A DNA stretch of 64,000 nt from Knufia peltigerae (lineage: Eukaryota > Ascomycota > Eurotiomycetes > Chaetothyriales > Trichomeriaceae). The position numbers and the translations under genes were made by a program. The notes below the pieces were generated by a model. That model was not told the DNA's origin. It worked only from the letters and a program-made list of their open reading frames with translations, and did no database searches. Location of the stretch: NCBI GenBank assembly GCA_030247855.1, contig JAPDRN010000014.1, positions 186,001 through 250,000 of the forward strand, read 5' to 3'. Shown piece by piece: positions 1 to 10,654 of this stretch (positions are counted from its first letter, which is position 1; each line of letters begins with the position of its first letter).

Positions 1-321
1 GGATAGACCTGGCGTACCACTTGGGTGGGGATATAAAGCAGAAATTTCAGCCAGTGCCACGCACAGGGTGATGTTGAAGAATATGGCGAAGATATAGCCA
101 TAGATATAGAAAGGGCTGCCGCCGAGAATCAAACTGAACGTGAGGTAGCTCCCAACCCCAAAAGGAGTCGCCGTGATGCTGTAGACGAGGCCTAGAGTAC
201 TCCAAAGGTTGAAGGTAACTCGCATTTGGCGTTCGTGGCCCTCGGTTTGCGAGATTGGCTGTGGCTCAGCCACAGAGCTCTGTGAGAGGGCTTTATCGAG
301 AGATTTGGATTGCTCCGCCAT
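1..321 (-). CDS. Amino-acid/GABA-type permease, N-terminal part (cut by window edge)
   Basis: An open frame of 107 codons starts at the ATG at 319-321 and runs off the window at base 1. After a polar N-tail of about 35 residues, it reads into a first hydrophobic helix with GLVYSITATPFGVGSYL, and a second helix ending in LAEISALYPHPSGTPG. That order (polar tail, helix with a GxG turn, then an AE-S-x-P-x-x-G-x-P stretch) is the hallmark of fungal APC-superfamily amino-acid, choline and GABA permeases in the plasma membrane. The substrate cannot be told from this fragment. Helices 3-12 lie outside the window. It is transcribed in the same direction as the regulator gene at 1276-2770, with about 950 bp between them. 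Confidence 0.72.
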   Translation of the reverse strand, partial: MAEQSKSLDKALSQSSVAEPQPISQTEGHERQMRVTFNLWSTLGLVYSITATPFGVGSYLTFSLILGGSPFYIYGYIFAIFFNITLCVALAEISALYPHPSGTPGLS

Positions 322-1275
322 GTTGATAGGCTTCGCCAAAAGTTGAGACAGAAATCCAAGGGACAATTATATCTTTTGTGGCGGGAGGGTAGAGGAGCGC
401 AGAGCAAGGAAGAGCGGCAGCTGAGTATGGGGGAGAAGGCAGGAAATCCGCAGAGAGGGTGACAGGGGAAGGCCAAAGAGGACGGGGTGATGGTAGAAGA
501 AATAGCAGGAGATGTCGAAGTCTTGAAGTTTTTCAATGCCTCCCTCAACGAATTCCAAGAAGCGGTTGGCAAAGTCGACGGCGCTATGGGGTACGCAGAC
601 TTCACCCATGGGGAGCCGACGGGTGTGGAGAATAGCACGTTGGATGGATCTTGCCTAGATCTGTTCGTGTTAAGTAGCTTGTAAGAGGCGAATGAGTCCA
701 GCTGCGCCAAGAAAAAGGCCATCGACGGTGACTGAATTCTAGGTGAAAGAAGATCAACAGACAGTCATTCATTTATGGCCTGTTTCCACTTCTTGAGAAC
801 TGTGATCGTTAATACGGTCATGTTGTTTTGTCGTCGTGCTCCATCGTCTAAGGCCCAATCGTCCCACTTGGTCCTCGGCAACTCTATTCGCATACCTAGT
901 ATGGTCTAGCCTGATGCGGGCGATTGTTAGTGCTCGCGCTGTTCAGGTGATGGCCATGTGGACGGACTGGAACGGACATGGAATACCCGTGTCATCTCGG
1001 TTTTGGTTGGAACATTGTCAGTTGTCAAAGGCTTCCCATAACAGGAGTTGTCCTATGCGCGTATATTTTGTCGAACATGTCAAGATAATCCAGTAGGGAC
1101 TTTCTCTAGCCTTGTGCTCTCACCAATGAGCGGAAGACAATCTGTGCCGAGCCCGAAGCCGTGCAGGTGAATCGCGCTGGTCGAAAAGGCTGAATATCAG
1201 CTACGAGCGTCACGATAAGGGAATGGTCGAAACCGCCACCGACGTGGCTTCTGACTCGAATTCTTGGAGTGATGA
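322..1275. other. Intergenic region upstream of the permease
   Basis: This 954-bp stretch is the 5' region of the permease and the 3' flank of the zinc-cluster regulator. Only short overlapping open frames without recognisable domains are present on either strand. I see no RNA gene or repeat. Confidence 0.5.
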
Positions 1276-2770
1276 TTAGACGGCCACCACGGGATTGCCT
1301 CTTTCCTCCCACTCCCTGGCAACAATGATCCAGTCTTGTTGAGGAGTCTGCCACAGCTCTTGCAAAAATGTTCGTATCTTCGAGAAATGGCGAAAGCCTG
1401 TGCTGGCCGACATCAATCCACACGTGGTGGCGATAAAATGCTGTCGTTCAGGATGACGGCAGTTGCAGATGCCAGCAACGAAGAGCGGCCACGCAAGATT
1501 ATGCATGATGGACTTCACATCGTGAAATTGGTTCAGTGACTGGAAAAGTTTATCAGCGTGATATTGTGCCGCCGGCCCAAGTTCGAGTTGAAGACGCTTG
1601 CATGCGTACAAAACCCCAGAATGATGGAAGATGTTAATGAACCGGACAAAATCCTCTTTAAACTGATGGCATCGTCCCTCCATCATCTGCCCGGCTGCCA
1701 GGAGGCTTGAGCCTCGCGCAAGCTCAAATTCATCCTCGAGCTCCTCTAGCAAGGCAACGGGATCTCGTGAGATGGTCTCGGTTTCCTGAAAAGACAGGGT
1801 CGTGATCTTATGGACCACCTGAAGGAACCGTCCGAGAACGACGTCGCCGCGTCCGAGTTCCGGCAGAATGACGGCCTGGATTTGCTCTGGATCGAACAAC
1901 GTGGTGCACATGAGAACATCACATAGAGCAAGTTGATTTTTGAGGAATGCAAAGAGCTCTTCCGAGGGTGACCTCTTGAGAGATAACGTATGGAGCAGGA
2001 TTCGAGCCGCCTGTCGGTGGAATCGCGCTCGTGGAAGTTCGGCTCCAAAGAGTGATTGATTGGCAAGCACTAGCATGGAAGCCAAGGTCCCTTCAATCGA
2101 ACCGTAAATGCCTTCCACCACCAAATTGTTTTCGACAACGTTCATTTGCCGTATCTGTTCCGTAATCTGGGTGATGGCAGCCTCACACGCTGCAGATGAG
2201 AACTCCCGTCCGTAGTCTGGCTCTTGAGGCATGTGAGCTGCAGCAATAGCACAAATTGCGAGACGCAAGACCGGGTGATGCTTTGCCATGGGGACGACCA
2301 GGCGCCGGTATTCGTTCGCCTCGGAATCTAACCAGACCATCATTGGTGCAATGCTGGTAGCATAATAATCAAAGAATTTCATGATAACAGAGTCGGAAAG
2401 CGTGAAAATTGTTGGATCTCGAGCCGGCTGAGCACTGATCTTCTCGGGAGACAAATCACTGAGCTGAGGCCTGCTGTTCCCACGAGTGTCCGGGTGGGGG
2501 ATGACAGCTTGCGGCGTAGAGAGAGGCTTCGACGAAGGACGTGAGGTCGACGACGTCGTAGCCCAGCGAAGCCGCAAGCCATAACCCGGGCATTCCATGC
2601 CCTTGCTGGAGCACTTCTTGCAGGTTGGTAACGCTCTATCACATAAGATGCGCCGCTGCGCACATGTGCGGCAACCTGGACATATGGGTCAATCTCAAGG
2701 ATTCTCACTCTGCAGGCCAGTGTCGCACAGTACCTTTTTCAGCAACTTGGGGAGACGTTGTACGGCTCAT
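1276..2770 (-). CDS. Zn2Cys6 transcription factor (Fungal_trans_2 type)
   Basis: Two exons: 2734-2770 (starts MSRTTSPQVAEKG) and 1276-2675. The 58-bp intron (GTACTG..CCAG) splits a Gly codon. The product is 478 residues. A canonical binuclear zinc cluster sits at about residues 14-38, with spacing C-x2-C-x6-C-x6-C-x2-C-x6-C, followed directly by the PGYGLRLRW stretch typical of this family. The rest is an alpha-helical fungal-specific regulatory domain with the motif LRLAICAIAAAHM. Such proteins bind CGG-type sites and act in the nucleus. The target is unknown, but the neighbouring permease, NmrA-like oxidoreductase and P450 make it a candidate local pathway regulator (inference). An ATG inside the large exon at 2598 would delete the zinc cluster, so the two-exon model is preferred. 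Confidence 0.85.
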
Positions 2771-3192
2771 TTCGCCGTTTTACGAAGGCGCCCACCACGG
2801 AATGTATTATCATAGTCTGTGCGGGCGTAAAATTCGATAGCATCACCGACTGCACAAAGGCCAGTGGGACTACGGATTGCATTGGCCTCGACAAAGACGT
2901 CGAGGGATCGAACCGATTCTCGACAGCAAGACAAAATCCGCTGTCACAATAAAGTTCTCGAAGGAAGAAAGATGAGTACTTCTCAATTGGAGGGGGGAAG
3001 GTGAGGGGAAACTTACTGTAGCTTTTTGTATCGGGCACATAATGGATCCATGAAGTCCCAGTCTCCCGTGCCTCGGGAAGTGGCTACGAGTCTCCACGGT
3101 TCATGACCGATACTGTGGGATAGCTCAACATTCATATAAATGTCAACAATAATCTCATTGCATGCTAATTCGTATACTGCAACTTCATCAAC
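2771..3192. other. Intergenic region between two regulator genes
   Basis: About 420 bp covering the promoter of the zinc-cluster gene and the 3' flank of the next gene. The small open frames here are not supported. No repeat or RNA gene was seen. Confidence 0.5.
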
Positions 3193-4729
3193 TTAGGAAA
3201 CAGATTCGAAAATTGTTTTCCCAGGTGCGTCATGTAGTATGTCGATCCAAAGGAAGGACTTGAGACTCGGGCGTAGCTGTGGCCACGACCAGCCATTATT
3301 CGTGCCAATATTCTCTCTCAGCTTGGATTTGATCCATGCAGAGTCATCTGTGTCAGAGGCAAAGATGGAGATTTTACCAATCATGAGAAGCCACAACGAA
3401 ACCTGAGAAGGGTCTCCTTGCAGCTGAGTGTTGACGTCCTCAAAACAAGTCTTGTAGTTTTCACAAAGGTAACTATTCGGAAGATGAATTCCCCGTCGCT
3501 CCAGGAAAGAATGTGAGCAGAATGCAAGCATACCGAGACGAATCGCTTCGTTGATCGGGTTGGTTGGAAAGTTCATTCCCAGAAGGGCGTACATCACTGA
3601 GCCCATGGTGTTTAAGAGGATTTGGTCGCTGAGCTTGATATTCTTCTCCGCCACTGAGTTTACTAGATAACAGAAGTTGCTCATAGTGTCCCACAGTTCG
3701 GCTAATTTCTCGTCTGTTTTAAAATGTGTGTGTTTATCCTTGACGTTGGGGGATTCGTAATTCAGGCAACGAACGGTTGGTGGAGAGGACTTCGTCTGTA
3801 GTTGATATTTGATAGATTGTAAAGGCTGCGTGAAGTCAAAGACTGGTTTTGTTCCTTTGTGAATTGCAATGCTGAGGTCGCACCTGAATAAGATCAGCCA
3901 TAGACCACCAGGTATCACAGTTTCCAATGGATGAGTGAATGCCAGGACTCTTGCTAACCTTATTAACTCGGTGAGAAGTTTAGGAGTATTTTGAAAAGCA
4001 GCAATGCCTCCTCGCAGGTTGACAATCGTGCAAAGACCTTCCAAGTGTCTCTTAGCGGTAATATGATCGCCATTTAAATGTGCAATGTGTGCCAGAGTTA
4101 AGATGATCAGTATTGTGGGATTAGAAAGAGATTCCGGTTCGTTTTCATCTGAAATCGAAAGCCTCTCGCGAAGGAGCTGAATTGTCTTCAACATCTGCAT
4201 CGACGACCGTTTACTGGAGCGACCCGAAACCAAATCCAAGTATGCTTGAGCTCCAAACATTACGGCATTAAGATAGGCAGGATCGTATGTCAACGGATCG
4301 AACATTGATCTGTCTTTTACGTTGAAATCAAAGCATCTCTCTAAGGGAAAGAAAATCTGTTTCGAGGTGGAGGTGACTTCAAAGGCCAGCACCATTAGTT
4401 TCTCAGCACATCTTACATTATATTCTGCCAGATACATTAGGGCGCGGTCACTTACATTTCAAAACTTCCCATAGCGTAGATGGCTCTACTGAATCGGCAA
4501 ACCGTAACAGAGACAATTCTGAGCCAAGCCGATTGGGAACTGAGGAAGCAGGCTCCAGGTCTAGCACTTGTTGGACTGGTCTTGAGACTGAGATTGGAAC
4601 AACCATCTTGGGTTTTCGTCTGCTATGCAAGATTTTTCCGCGATTCTTCCCCAGCATGCAATGGCTCCTGATCAACTTACGCATTTCAGGATCCGTTTTC
4701 GCCATGCTGGTGGAGATGACGAATGGCAT
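3193..4729 (-). CDS. Fungal-specific transcription factor domain protein without a zinc cluster
   Basis: Two exons: 4456-4729 and 3193-4376. They are joined by a 79-bp intron with a GTAAGT donor, a CTAAT branch site 18 bp before the acceptor, and a GAAG acceptor. The product is 485 residues. The N-terminus has the short signature FVIS...LIRSHCMLGKNRG, typical of a large fungal family of putative regulators, instead of a Zn2Cys6 cluster. The splice joins EVLKF to TSTSKQIFFPLERC, which restores the family pattern in which a FPLE-type motif follows at once. The rest is the helical Fungal_trans_2-like domain (AYLNAVMFGAQAYLDL). Family members are predicted nuclear regulators, and many lie in secondary-metabolism or catabolic clusters. 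No target can be deduced. The promoter region is shared with the NmrA-like gene, which is transcribed the other way. Confidence 0.75.
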
Positions 4730-5514
4730 CCCTGCCGCTGATTGACGAGCGAAAGGTCAAATCAATCGCCTAGGAAATGAGATAACCGCAAACTCACCCG
4801 AAGTATCCCTGTCGTTAGCCATGCTGCTAACATGGTAGTCAGAAAATTCTGAATGCAGCGTCAAAGCTTCACCTAACACCCTGACGAAAACACCGTTGCG
4901 GAACCATTCGGACTTTCAAACCGGGTAGGCTCTGTTCACCAAAAGAGCCGGACACATAACACAGCTCTGAAAGAAACGTTCAAAATGGGACGAAATACTG
5001 TACACGCAGAATCTTCTAAACGGATGAAGTTCTTGTCGAAAGCTTTGCCGGCGGAGAGATTTAGCGTGCTTGAGATTGTTTCCCGCTTTAAGAATAGCGC
5101 GAGCTGCTCTCGAGGCCACCATCCAATTACCTCCCTCACACTCCTGCGCTGTGGGTATGAATTCTTTCTTGAAGACATACGTTGAGTACATTCTTGATTG
5201 CCGATGCACATCCGGTCTGAAAATAGGCATCAATGTACTCTTCCGCAACGCAAGTGAAGGAGTAGTACGAAACCTTGTTTCATTCCGCTCTTCGCGGCAG
5301 GTCTGTCTCCTATGGTATGCTTTAGAGACGGCCCAGATGGCGCTGGCTGAACTATTGTTCTCGGTTGCGAGTAAATGCACAGAAACTATATAAGTGGCAG
5401 CATTTGCTTCTCAATCTGACCTTTATCAACATTCCTTCTTGACGGTGACTCTTCGAAAAATCTTCCACCAGGCTTTCAATACCAGACTTAGTACTTTCCA
5501 CCTGGAAATTCAAC
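4730..5514. other. Divergent promoter region, regulator / NmrA-like gene
   Basis: 785 bp between divergently transcribed genes. A TATA-like box lies near the rightward gene (separate entry). A 154-codon minus-strand open frame at 4916-5380 has no recognisable motif and is treated as chance. Confidence 0.5.
5387..5394 (+). promoter_or_regulatory. TATA-like box of the NmrA-like gene
   Basis: TATATAAG lies about 121 bp before the ATG at 5515, a usual distance for a strongly regulated fungal promoter. It was identified by match and position only. Confidence 0.4.
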
Positions 5515-6453
5515 ATGGCTGCTCCAAAGGTTATAGTATTTGGACCGTCTGGAGCGGTTGGGTCGGCCACCGCACGGACTGCCCACGAACTCGGAGCAAG
5601 GGTGGTACTGGCGATGCGGGACACGAAAAAGCCCATCCCAGGCCTCGACGAGGCAAAGGTGAAAGATGGCAGTTTCGAGAGAGTACAAGCCGATCTACAC
5701 AGCCCCGACTCTGTACGCGACGCTGTAACTAGCACTCAAGCAACCCGTGCGTTCATTTACATCGCCCACCGCTCACCCGACAACATGAAGTCCACCATTC
5801 AGGCACTCAAGTCAGCCGGTATCGACCTGGTGGTATTGCTCAGCAGCTTCACCATCCAAGGTGAGCCAGAGGATGTGAAACCTAGTGAGGTTATACCCTA
5901 CCTACACGCTCAAGTCGAGATCAGTTTGAAAGAGGTGTTTGGCCCAGGCGGATACATCGCGGCCAGACCAGGTTCATTTGCCAGCAACACAATACAGTAC
6001 AAGGCAGGACTTGAGAGCGGGTCGGTCAAGATTTTCGCACCAGATGCTACGATCGATGCAATTGCTCAAGAGGACATTGGGAGGGCCTGTGGCACGGTTC
6101 TTGTGAAAGGGCCGCTGGACGAAAACACCCCGGCCATGTATCTGTACGGGCCACAATTGATCTCCCAAGCGGACTGCGTCAAGACACTCGCAAAGGTATT
6201 GGGCAAAAATCCTACCGTTGAAACGATGGGGAGCGAGGAAGCATACAAGATGTTTACAGAACAGCGTCGCTGGCCTGCGCCTCTCGCGGACTACATGATC
6301 AGACAATCGGGGGCCGTAGACCCGGCACGCGGTCTGGTTTGTGGCTATCCAGTCGGCCCTGAGCAGCTGTCGAGTGTCGAGAAATACACTGGCAAGAAAG
6401 CAATTACGTTTGAGGAATGGGTAGAACAGAACAAGCAGATGTTTATCTCTTGA
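5515..6453 (+). CDS. NmrA-like NAD(P)-binding oxidoreductase (atypical SDR)
   Basis: Single exon, 312 residues. The N-terminus (KVIVFGPSGAVGSATARTAH) carries the Rossmann G-x-x-G-x-x-G nucleotide-binding loop at about residues 10-16. It is followed by a beta-strand/Arg element (RVVLAMRD) and a VVLLSSFTIQG strand where classical SDRs have their catalytic Ser. There is no clear YxxxK, as is common in NmrA/isoflavone-reductase-like atypical SDRs. Length and layout fit that family, which includes redox-sensing regulators and true reductases acting on small aromatic or isoprenoid substrates in the cytosol. The substrate is unknown. The gene lies between a divergently transcribed regulator and a P450, which suggests a tailoring or detoxifying role (inference). 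A TATA-like box is present upstream. Confidence 0.8.
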   Translation: MAAPKVIVFGPSGAVGSATARTAHELGARVVLAMRDTKKPIPGLDEAKVKDGSFERVQADLHSPDSVRDAVTSTQATRAFIYIAHRSPDNMKSTIQALKSAGIDLVVLLSSFTIQGEPEDVKPSEVIPYLHAQVEISLKEVFGPGGYIAARPGSFASNTIQYKAGLESGSVKIFAPDATIDAIAQEDIGRACGTVLVKGPLDENTPAMYLYGPQLISQADCVKTLAKVLGKNPTVETMGSEEAYKMFTEQRRWPAPLADYMIRQSGAVDPARGLVCGYPVGPEQLSSVEKYTGKKAITFEEWVEQNKQMFIS

Positions 6454-7133
6454 TAGCTGCAGAAAACATGACATGCCCAGTTAATGTTTTCCCTGATCGG
6501 TCCACGGGAAATCTCGGCCGTCGCTGTATGTTCTCGCACGGCTTGCAGAAAATAAGTAAATGTCATTACAATATTAGACGAGGTCTAGACTGCCTAGACT
6601 GTCTAGACAATTGTTAACACAAAATTCATTAATTACATTAATTAACTGAGCATATTAAAACCTTTCATTTAGCTGATTTCATTAACTTATAAACATTATG
6701 GATAATACATTAATACTAAATCTCAAAAGTTTTGGTTCGGTATAGGGATAACTTTGAGTAGTTAATTATACAAAGATTCGTACTATATGGCATAATCCTG
6801 CACTATACGGTGTTAGGTACAGGTATTCTACGCTAATTGTAATGTAGCTATTAGTGCTAGTATCCCGAAGCTACCAACTGAGATTTTAGACTATACCCGG
6901 TTGGGCCGGTCCGCTGCCCTTAGCATTGATCGCCCCTCACAGTCTTATGCACCTTGGACGATAGTGTTATCGGTTGCATGGACAATCGCCGTCCATTTCC
7001 CATTTCCTCAAAAAGAGAGCTGTTTAGTTTGTCCACACCCTCTCTCTCCATCCTGAAACGCTCTTCGTTTCTTCTCCCTCCCATCATTTCCCACAAGCTG
7101 GGGGGCCGAACAAATCGAGATCCCTGTCACTTC
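6454..7133. other. Intergenic region with an AT-rich patch
   Basis: 680 bp between the NmrA-like gene and the P450. The middle (about 6610-6890) is clearly richer in A/T and TA steps than its neighbours and contains no open frame of note. It could be an old transposon remnant decayed by repeat-induced point mutation, but no terminal repeat or transposase trace is visible. Just before it lie three imperfect 9-bp repeats (separate entry). Confidence 0.45.
6583..6609. repeat. Three imperfect tandem 9-bp units with GTCTAGAC palindromes
   Basis: The units read GTCTAGACT, GCCTAGACT and GTCTAGACA. The first and third contain the 8-bp palindrome GTCTAGAC. They lie at the left border of the AT-rich patch. 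They may be a protein-binding site or a repeat by chance. Confidence 0.45.
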
Positions 7134-9184
7134 ATGTCAACCATGGCTGTCCCATCAAGTTTTGATTCACTCGCCCAAACGATTGCCTCGTTCGGCATCG
7201 TCCAAGGCTGTGTCACTTTGGTGCTGGCAATCTCTGCATGGGTGGTGCTACATGCCACCTACAACGTCTATTTCCATCCATTGGCTGCCTTCCCGGGCCC
7301 TCGACTTGCAGCTGCCACGAGTTTGTACAAGGCATACATCGACGTCGTTGCGAAGACGGGCTTTGTACAGGCTCTGGAGAAGTTACATGCTCAATACGGT
7401 AGTCATTAGCCAACTCTCTCTGCGACAGTATCTGACCGGCTATCCACAGGAAACGTAGTGAGGGTGGGTCCTAACGAGGTATGTGCTGGAAGATTGTTTT
7501 TTGTGCCTCTTCAAATCGGTGTAACTCTGGTGCACAGCTGCACTTTTCTAACCCCGAAGTCTACCACGAGATCTACAATGCCAACAACCGATGGGACAAG
7601 GAGAAGAACCTGTATCATAGCTTCGGCGAAGACAGGTCATCCTTTGGGTTTCTCGAGTACAAAGACGCCAAACCGAGAAAGGACGTCCTGGCCCGCGTCT
7701 TTTCGAAGAAGGCAATCACCGAGGCTGAAGGTCTCGTGAGGGAAAAGGTGAGTGGCTAAATAAAGGTAGATGGAGGGGAGAAGACGTGAACTGACATGGT
7801 CCAAGGTTGTTGCACTGTGCGAATCCTTCCGTCGCCATACGGACAGCCCAGTCAATTTGTTCTATGCCTTCCGCTGCATGTCGATTGATGTCATTACCTG
7901 TCAGTATGACTTGTCTCTTGGTATCTTGTGCTAATACGCAGGGGGTAGATTTGTGTTTCGGTAACTCGGTGGACGCTGTCAATGCCCCCGATCATGCGGC
8001 ACCTATCATCCTAGCCTTGGATGCTTCGTTGCCAGTGTTTCCCGCCTTCAAGCATTCGTCCATGTACAAGAACATGATCATCCACTGCCCGCCTAACATT
8101 TCCAAGGTCATCAGTCCCCAAACTGCGGGTCTGGTCGACCTTCAACAGGTCAGATGCGCCCGCCAATAAACCGATCGAGTGAATTTCGTGCTGAATCAAT
8201 GCAGGAGCTTAAGAGGGAGATTAACAACGTCACCAGCAATCCCGAAAACTTGAAGAAGCTACCACACTCGACGACAATCTATCATGAGCTTCTGAAGCCA
8301 GAATCGAATCCCGGAGGCCAGGTTCCAAGTGCTGGAAGTTTGTACGAGGAGTCGCAGGCTTTGATGTTTGGTGGTGCAGACACGACAGGCACAACACTAA
8401 TGCATGGAAGCTTCTACGTCATGACGAAGTCAGACGTGCGTAAGAAGCTCATTGCGGAACTTCATGAAGCTTGGCCAGATCTGGATCAGCCACCGTCGTT
8501 GGCAACCTTGGAGAAACTCCCGTACCTGGTGAGTCGACATGATCGATTGTCGACGAGGGCTGGCTAACCACAGAATACAGACGGCAGTACTCAAAGAATC
8601 CCTCCGAATGAGTCCCGGTGTCGCTTCGCCGCTACCGAGACATGTGCCTCAGGCCGGGGCAAACATCGACGGCAGATATATACCAGGACGTGTATGGTTT
8701 CCCCCGCGCGATGGAAAATATCTGTCTCCCCAATGCTGATTCGCGATGACAGACCGTTGTGGAAATGAGCAGTCATTTTGTGCACCGTAACGCAGATATT
8801 TTTGAGCAACCCAACGAATTCAAGCCTGACAGATGGCTCGGTGCGGATGGGAAGAAGCTGGAGAGATGGCTCGTCAGCTTTTCCCGAGGCCCGCGTAGCT
8901 GTCTCGGCCTGAAGTAAGCCGTCATATCTGCCCCTGGCTCCCCGGCCAATACTGATCATCGTCTAGTCTGGCATGGGCAGAGCTGTACCTGACTTTTGCA
9001 TACGTCTTTCGAGAATTCAACCTCGAGATCGACCCTTCAAGGTATGCAACCATAAAGATACAATGGACTGATGAGATACTGACAAAGAGATGACAGCCCG
9101 AAAGAACTCAAGTGGCGCGATTGTTTCCTCCCTGAGTATCTTGGACCACATCTGAAAGCGAACATGACCCCAGTGACGGCGTGA
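7134..9184 (+). CDS. Cytochrome P450 monooxygenase (ten exons)
   Basis: Exons: 7134-7398, 7450-7478, 7538-7747, 7806-7899, 7949-8148, 8205-8528, 8581-8691, 8753-8913, 8967-9041, 9097-9184. They sum to 1557 bp, a 518-residue protein with frame kept throughout. The order of signatures is that of a microsomal class II P450: an N-terminal membrane helix, a Pro-rich hinge (YFHPLAAFPGPRL), VVRVGPNELHF, the I-helix oxygen-binding motif GGADTT (about residues 322-327), the K-helix ExxR (ESLR, about 380-383), FKPDRWL, and the haem loop FSRGPRSCLG with the thiolate Cys at about 461. The general layout resembles trichodiene-oxygenase-like fungal P450s. The substrate is unknown. Its position beside an NmrA-like reductase and regulators hints at a small metabolic cluster (inference). 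A longer in-frame start at 6954 is less likely because it adds no hydrophobic anchor. Confidence 0.9.
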
Positions 9185-9537
9185 CAACTTCGTCCGCAAT
9201 CGACAAACAGAACCAAGACATGACTAAATCTACACAGAGGACAAGAATGGACAAGGAAAGGAAGACTGAAGATACTCGTGTAGTAATGCGGAAGATTTGT
9301 TAGGCCGCGATGGAAAAGGCCGCAAAGTACATACAAAAGTCTTTGACTTTATCAGGCCCTGACGATAATGCTAATAGTGGGCGACCAAATTGATGTTCCT
9401 GGAGTATTGATGTTCCTGGAGTATTGATGTTCCTGGAGTATTGATGTTCCTGGAGTATTGATGTTCCTGGAGATACCCAAATTGCGATACAAGAAATCAT
9501 TTCTTCCAAGATATCTAAAAAAAAGCTGAACATTTGT
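9185..9537. other. Gap between convergent genes, with tandem repeat
   Basis: The 3' flanks of the P450 and the DUF4260 gene. It holds the 17-bp tandem repeat described separately and no other feature. Confidence 0.5.
9390..9472. repeat. Five tandem copies of a 17-bp unit
   Basis: The unit TTGATGTTCCTGGAGTA repeats four times exactly (starts at 9390, 9407, 9424, 9441). A fifth copy starts at 9458 and matches for 15 bases. It lies between two convergent genes. The identical copies indicate recent slippage, so it should vary between strains. Confidence 0.9.
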
Positions 9538-9939
9538 CTAAGATGTGGCCGTCTTCTTTGTGATATCGGCGCTGCCCAGATGGGTGTGACCAAAACTGGT
9601 TCCATACTTTAGACCAAACCCAAACATGCGATCCATGCCAATATGCGCGAGCCAACTGAGGGCTATTCCGGTAAGGACCTTGTTGTTTCGTGCCAATGCT
9701 GTGCAAAGCAGCAATATCGGAGGTGTTTCGGTGTGGACAGTGTTGTATAGAGCGGCACCAGCGGTAGTGTTGGCCAGGTAGCCCGCCATGCCCAGATCTG
9801 GAACGAGTAGTAGACCGGCAAAAGCCCACCAGGATTGTCCGAGTCGCGAATATGCCCAAATTGTCGAGCCGAAGATACAGGCACCTTCAAGTCGCAGTAG
9901 CAGTCGTGGCCATGTCTTTACAACGCCATCATCCGACAT
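9538..9939 (-). CDS. DUF4260 family small membrane protein
   Basis: Single exon, 133 residues. There are about four hydrophobic segments (RLEGACIFGSTIWAYSRL, WWAFAGLLLVPDLGMAGYL, PPILLLCTALA, VLTGIALSWLAHIGMDRMFG). The ending HIGMDRMFGFGLKYGTSFGHTHLG is the conserved signature of DUF4260 proteins, which occur in bacteria and fungi and have no established function. The patchy spread suggests old exchange between bacteria and fungi, but nothing in base composition shows recent transfer. The gene is convergent with the P450. Confidence 0.8.
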   Translation of the reverse strand: MSDDGVVKTWPRLLLRLEGACIFGSTIWAYSRLGQSWWAFAGLLLVPDLGMAGYLANTTAGAALYNTVHTETPPILLLCTALARNNKVLTGIALSWLAHIGMDRMFGFGLKYGTSFGHTHLGSADITKKTATS

Positions 9940-10654
9940 GATGAGGTAAGATGATAGAGGGAATGTGAATCGTACAAAATATCTATTCGAGATTCTTCAG
10001 TGTTTATCATCTACGGTCAGATGGTGATCGAAGAAGGAATAGCAAATGATAAAGAAGGAAGTACTCCGTACATCCCCCATATATATCCTCGGATACGAAT
10101 ACGACGATTATGGAATCGACGCACGGTTCTTTTGTGGCTTTTGGGGCTTTTCGGGGCTCTGAGTACAGCGGCGGCGGTATCAATTCCTCCGCCCGGGCAC
10201 GACCAGTCATTATCTCCAGAGTGTATTGAATCTCCCTACCTTGGGCTTTTTTCTTGATGCTGCGGTGGCTTGTGTCCATCATGATGATTTTCGTATCAAG
10301 ATGTTAAGATCAGAGCAGCAAATCTAGTGCTGTACTGCATGTTTACAACCTGGTGAGTGAGTAAACGTTGGACGAAACCATGATCTGGACGATGGCTTCG
10401 CTAGTGGCCAAGCCCCCCGAATTCTGACCTCAGAGACCGCCGCGTAGGCAGCATCATTTTGAGTACATGGCTTCATCCCGAGTGGAATACAGTGACAATT
10501 CTACTGAACATTTTCGACTCTTTCGACTAGCAGAAAAAGGATCCCGCGACGACTCAATCTGCCGTTACTGATCACTGCTGAACTAGGATCTCATCTCATC
10601 TTCCCGTCTCAGCTACATCTCTTCATGTCACCATTCCCGGCTTCACAATAAACA
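9940..10654. other. Divergent promoter region
   Basis: 715 bp between the DUF4260 gene and the DUF4870-like gene. It contains one exact copy of the recurrent word TACTCCGTA at 10062-10070. No supported gene was seen. Confidence 0.5.

Noticed and set aside
4916..5380. 154-codon minus-strand frame in the divergent promoter
   Set aside because: No domain, odd composition, and it covers the TATA-like box region of the NmrA-like gene.
6954..7133. In-frame upstream start of the P450
   Set aside because: It would put a polar, unconserved stretch before the membrane anchor.
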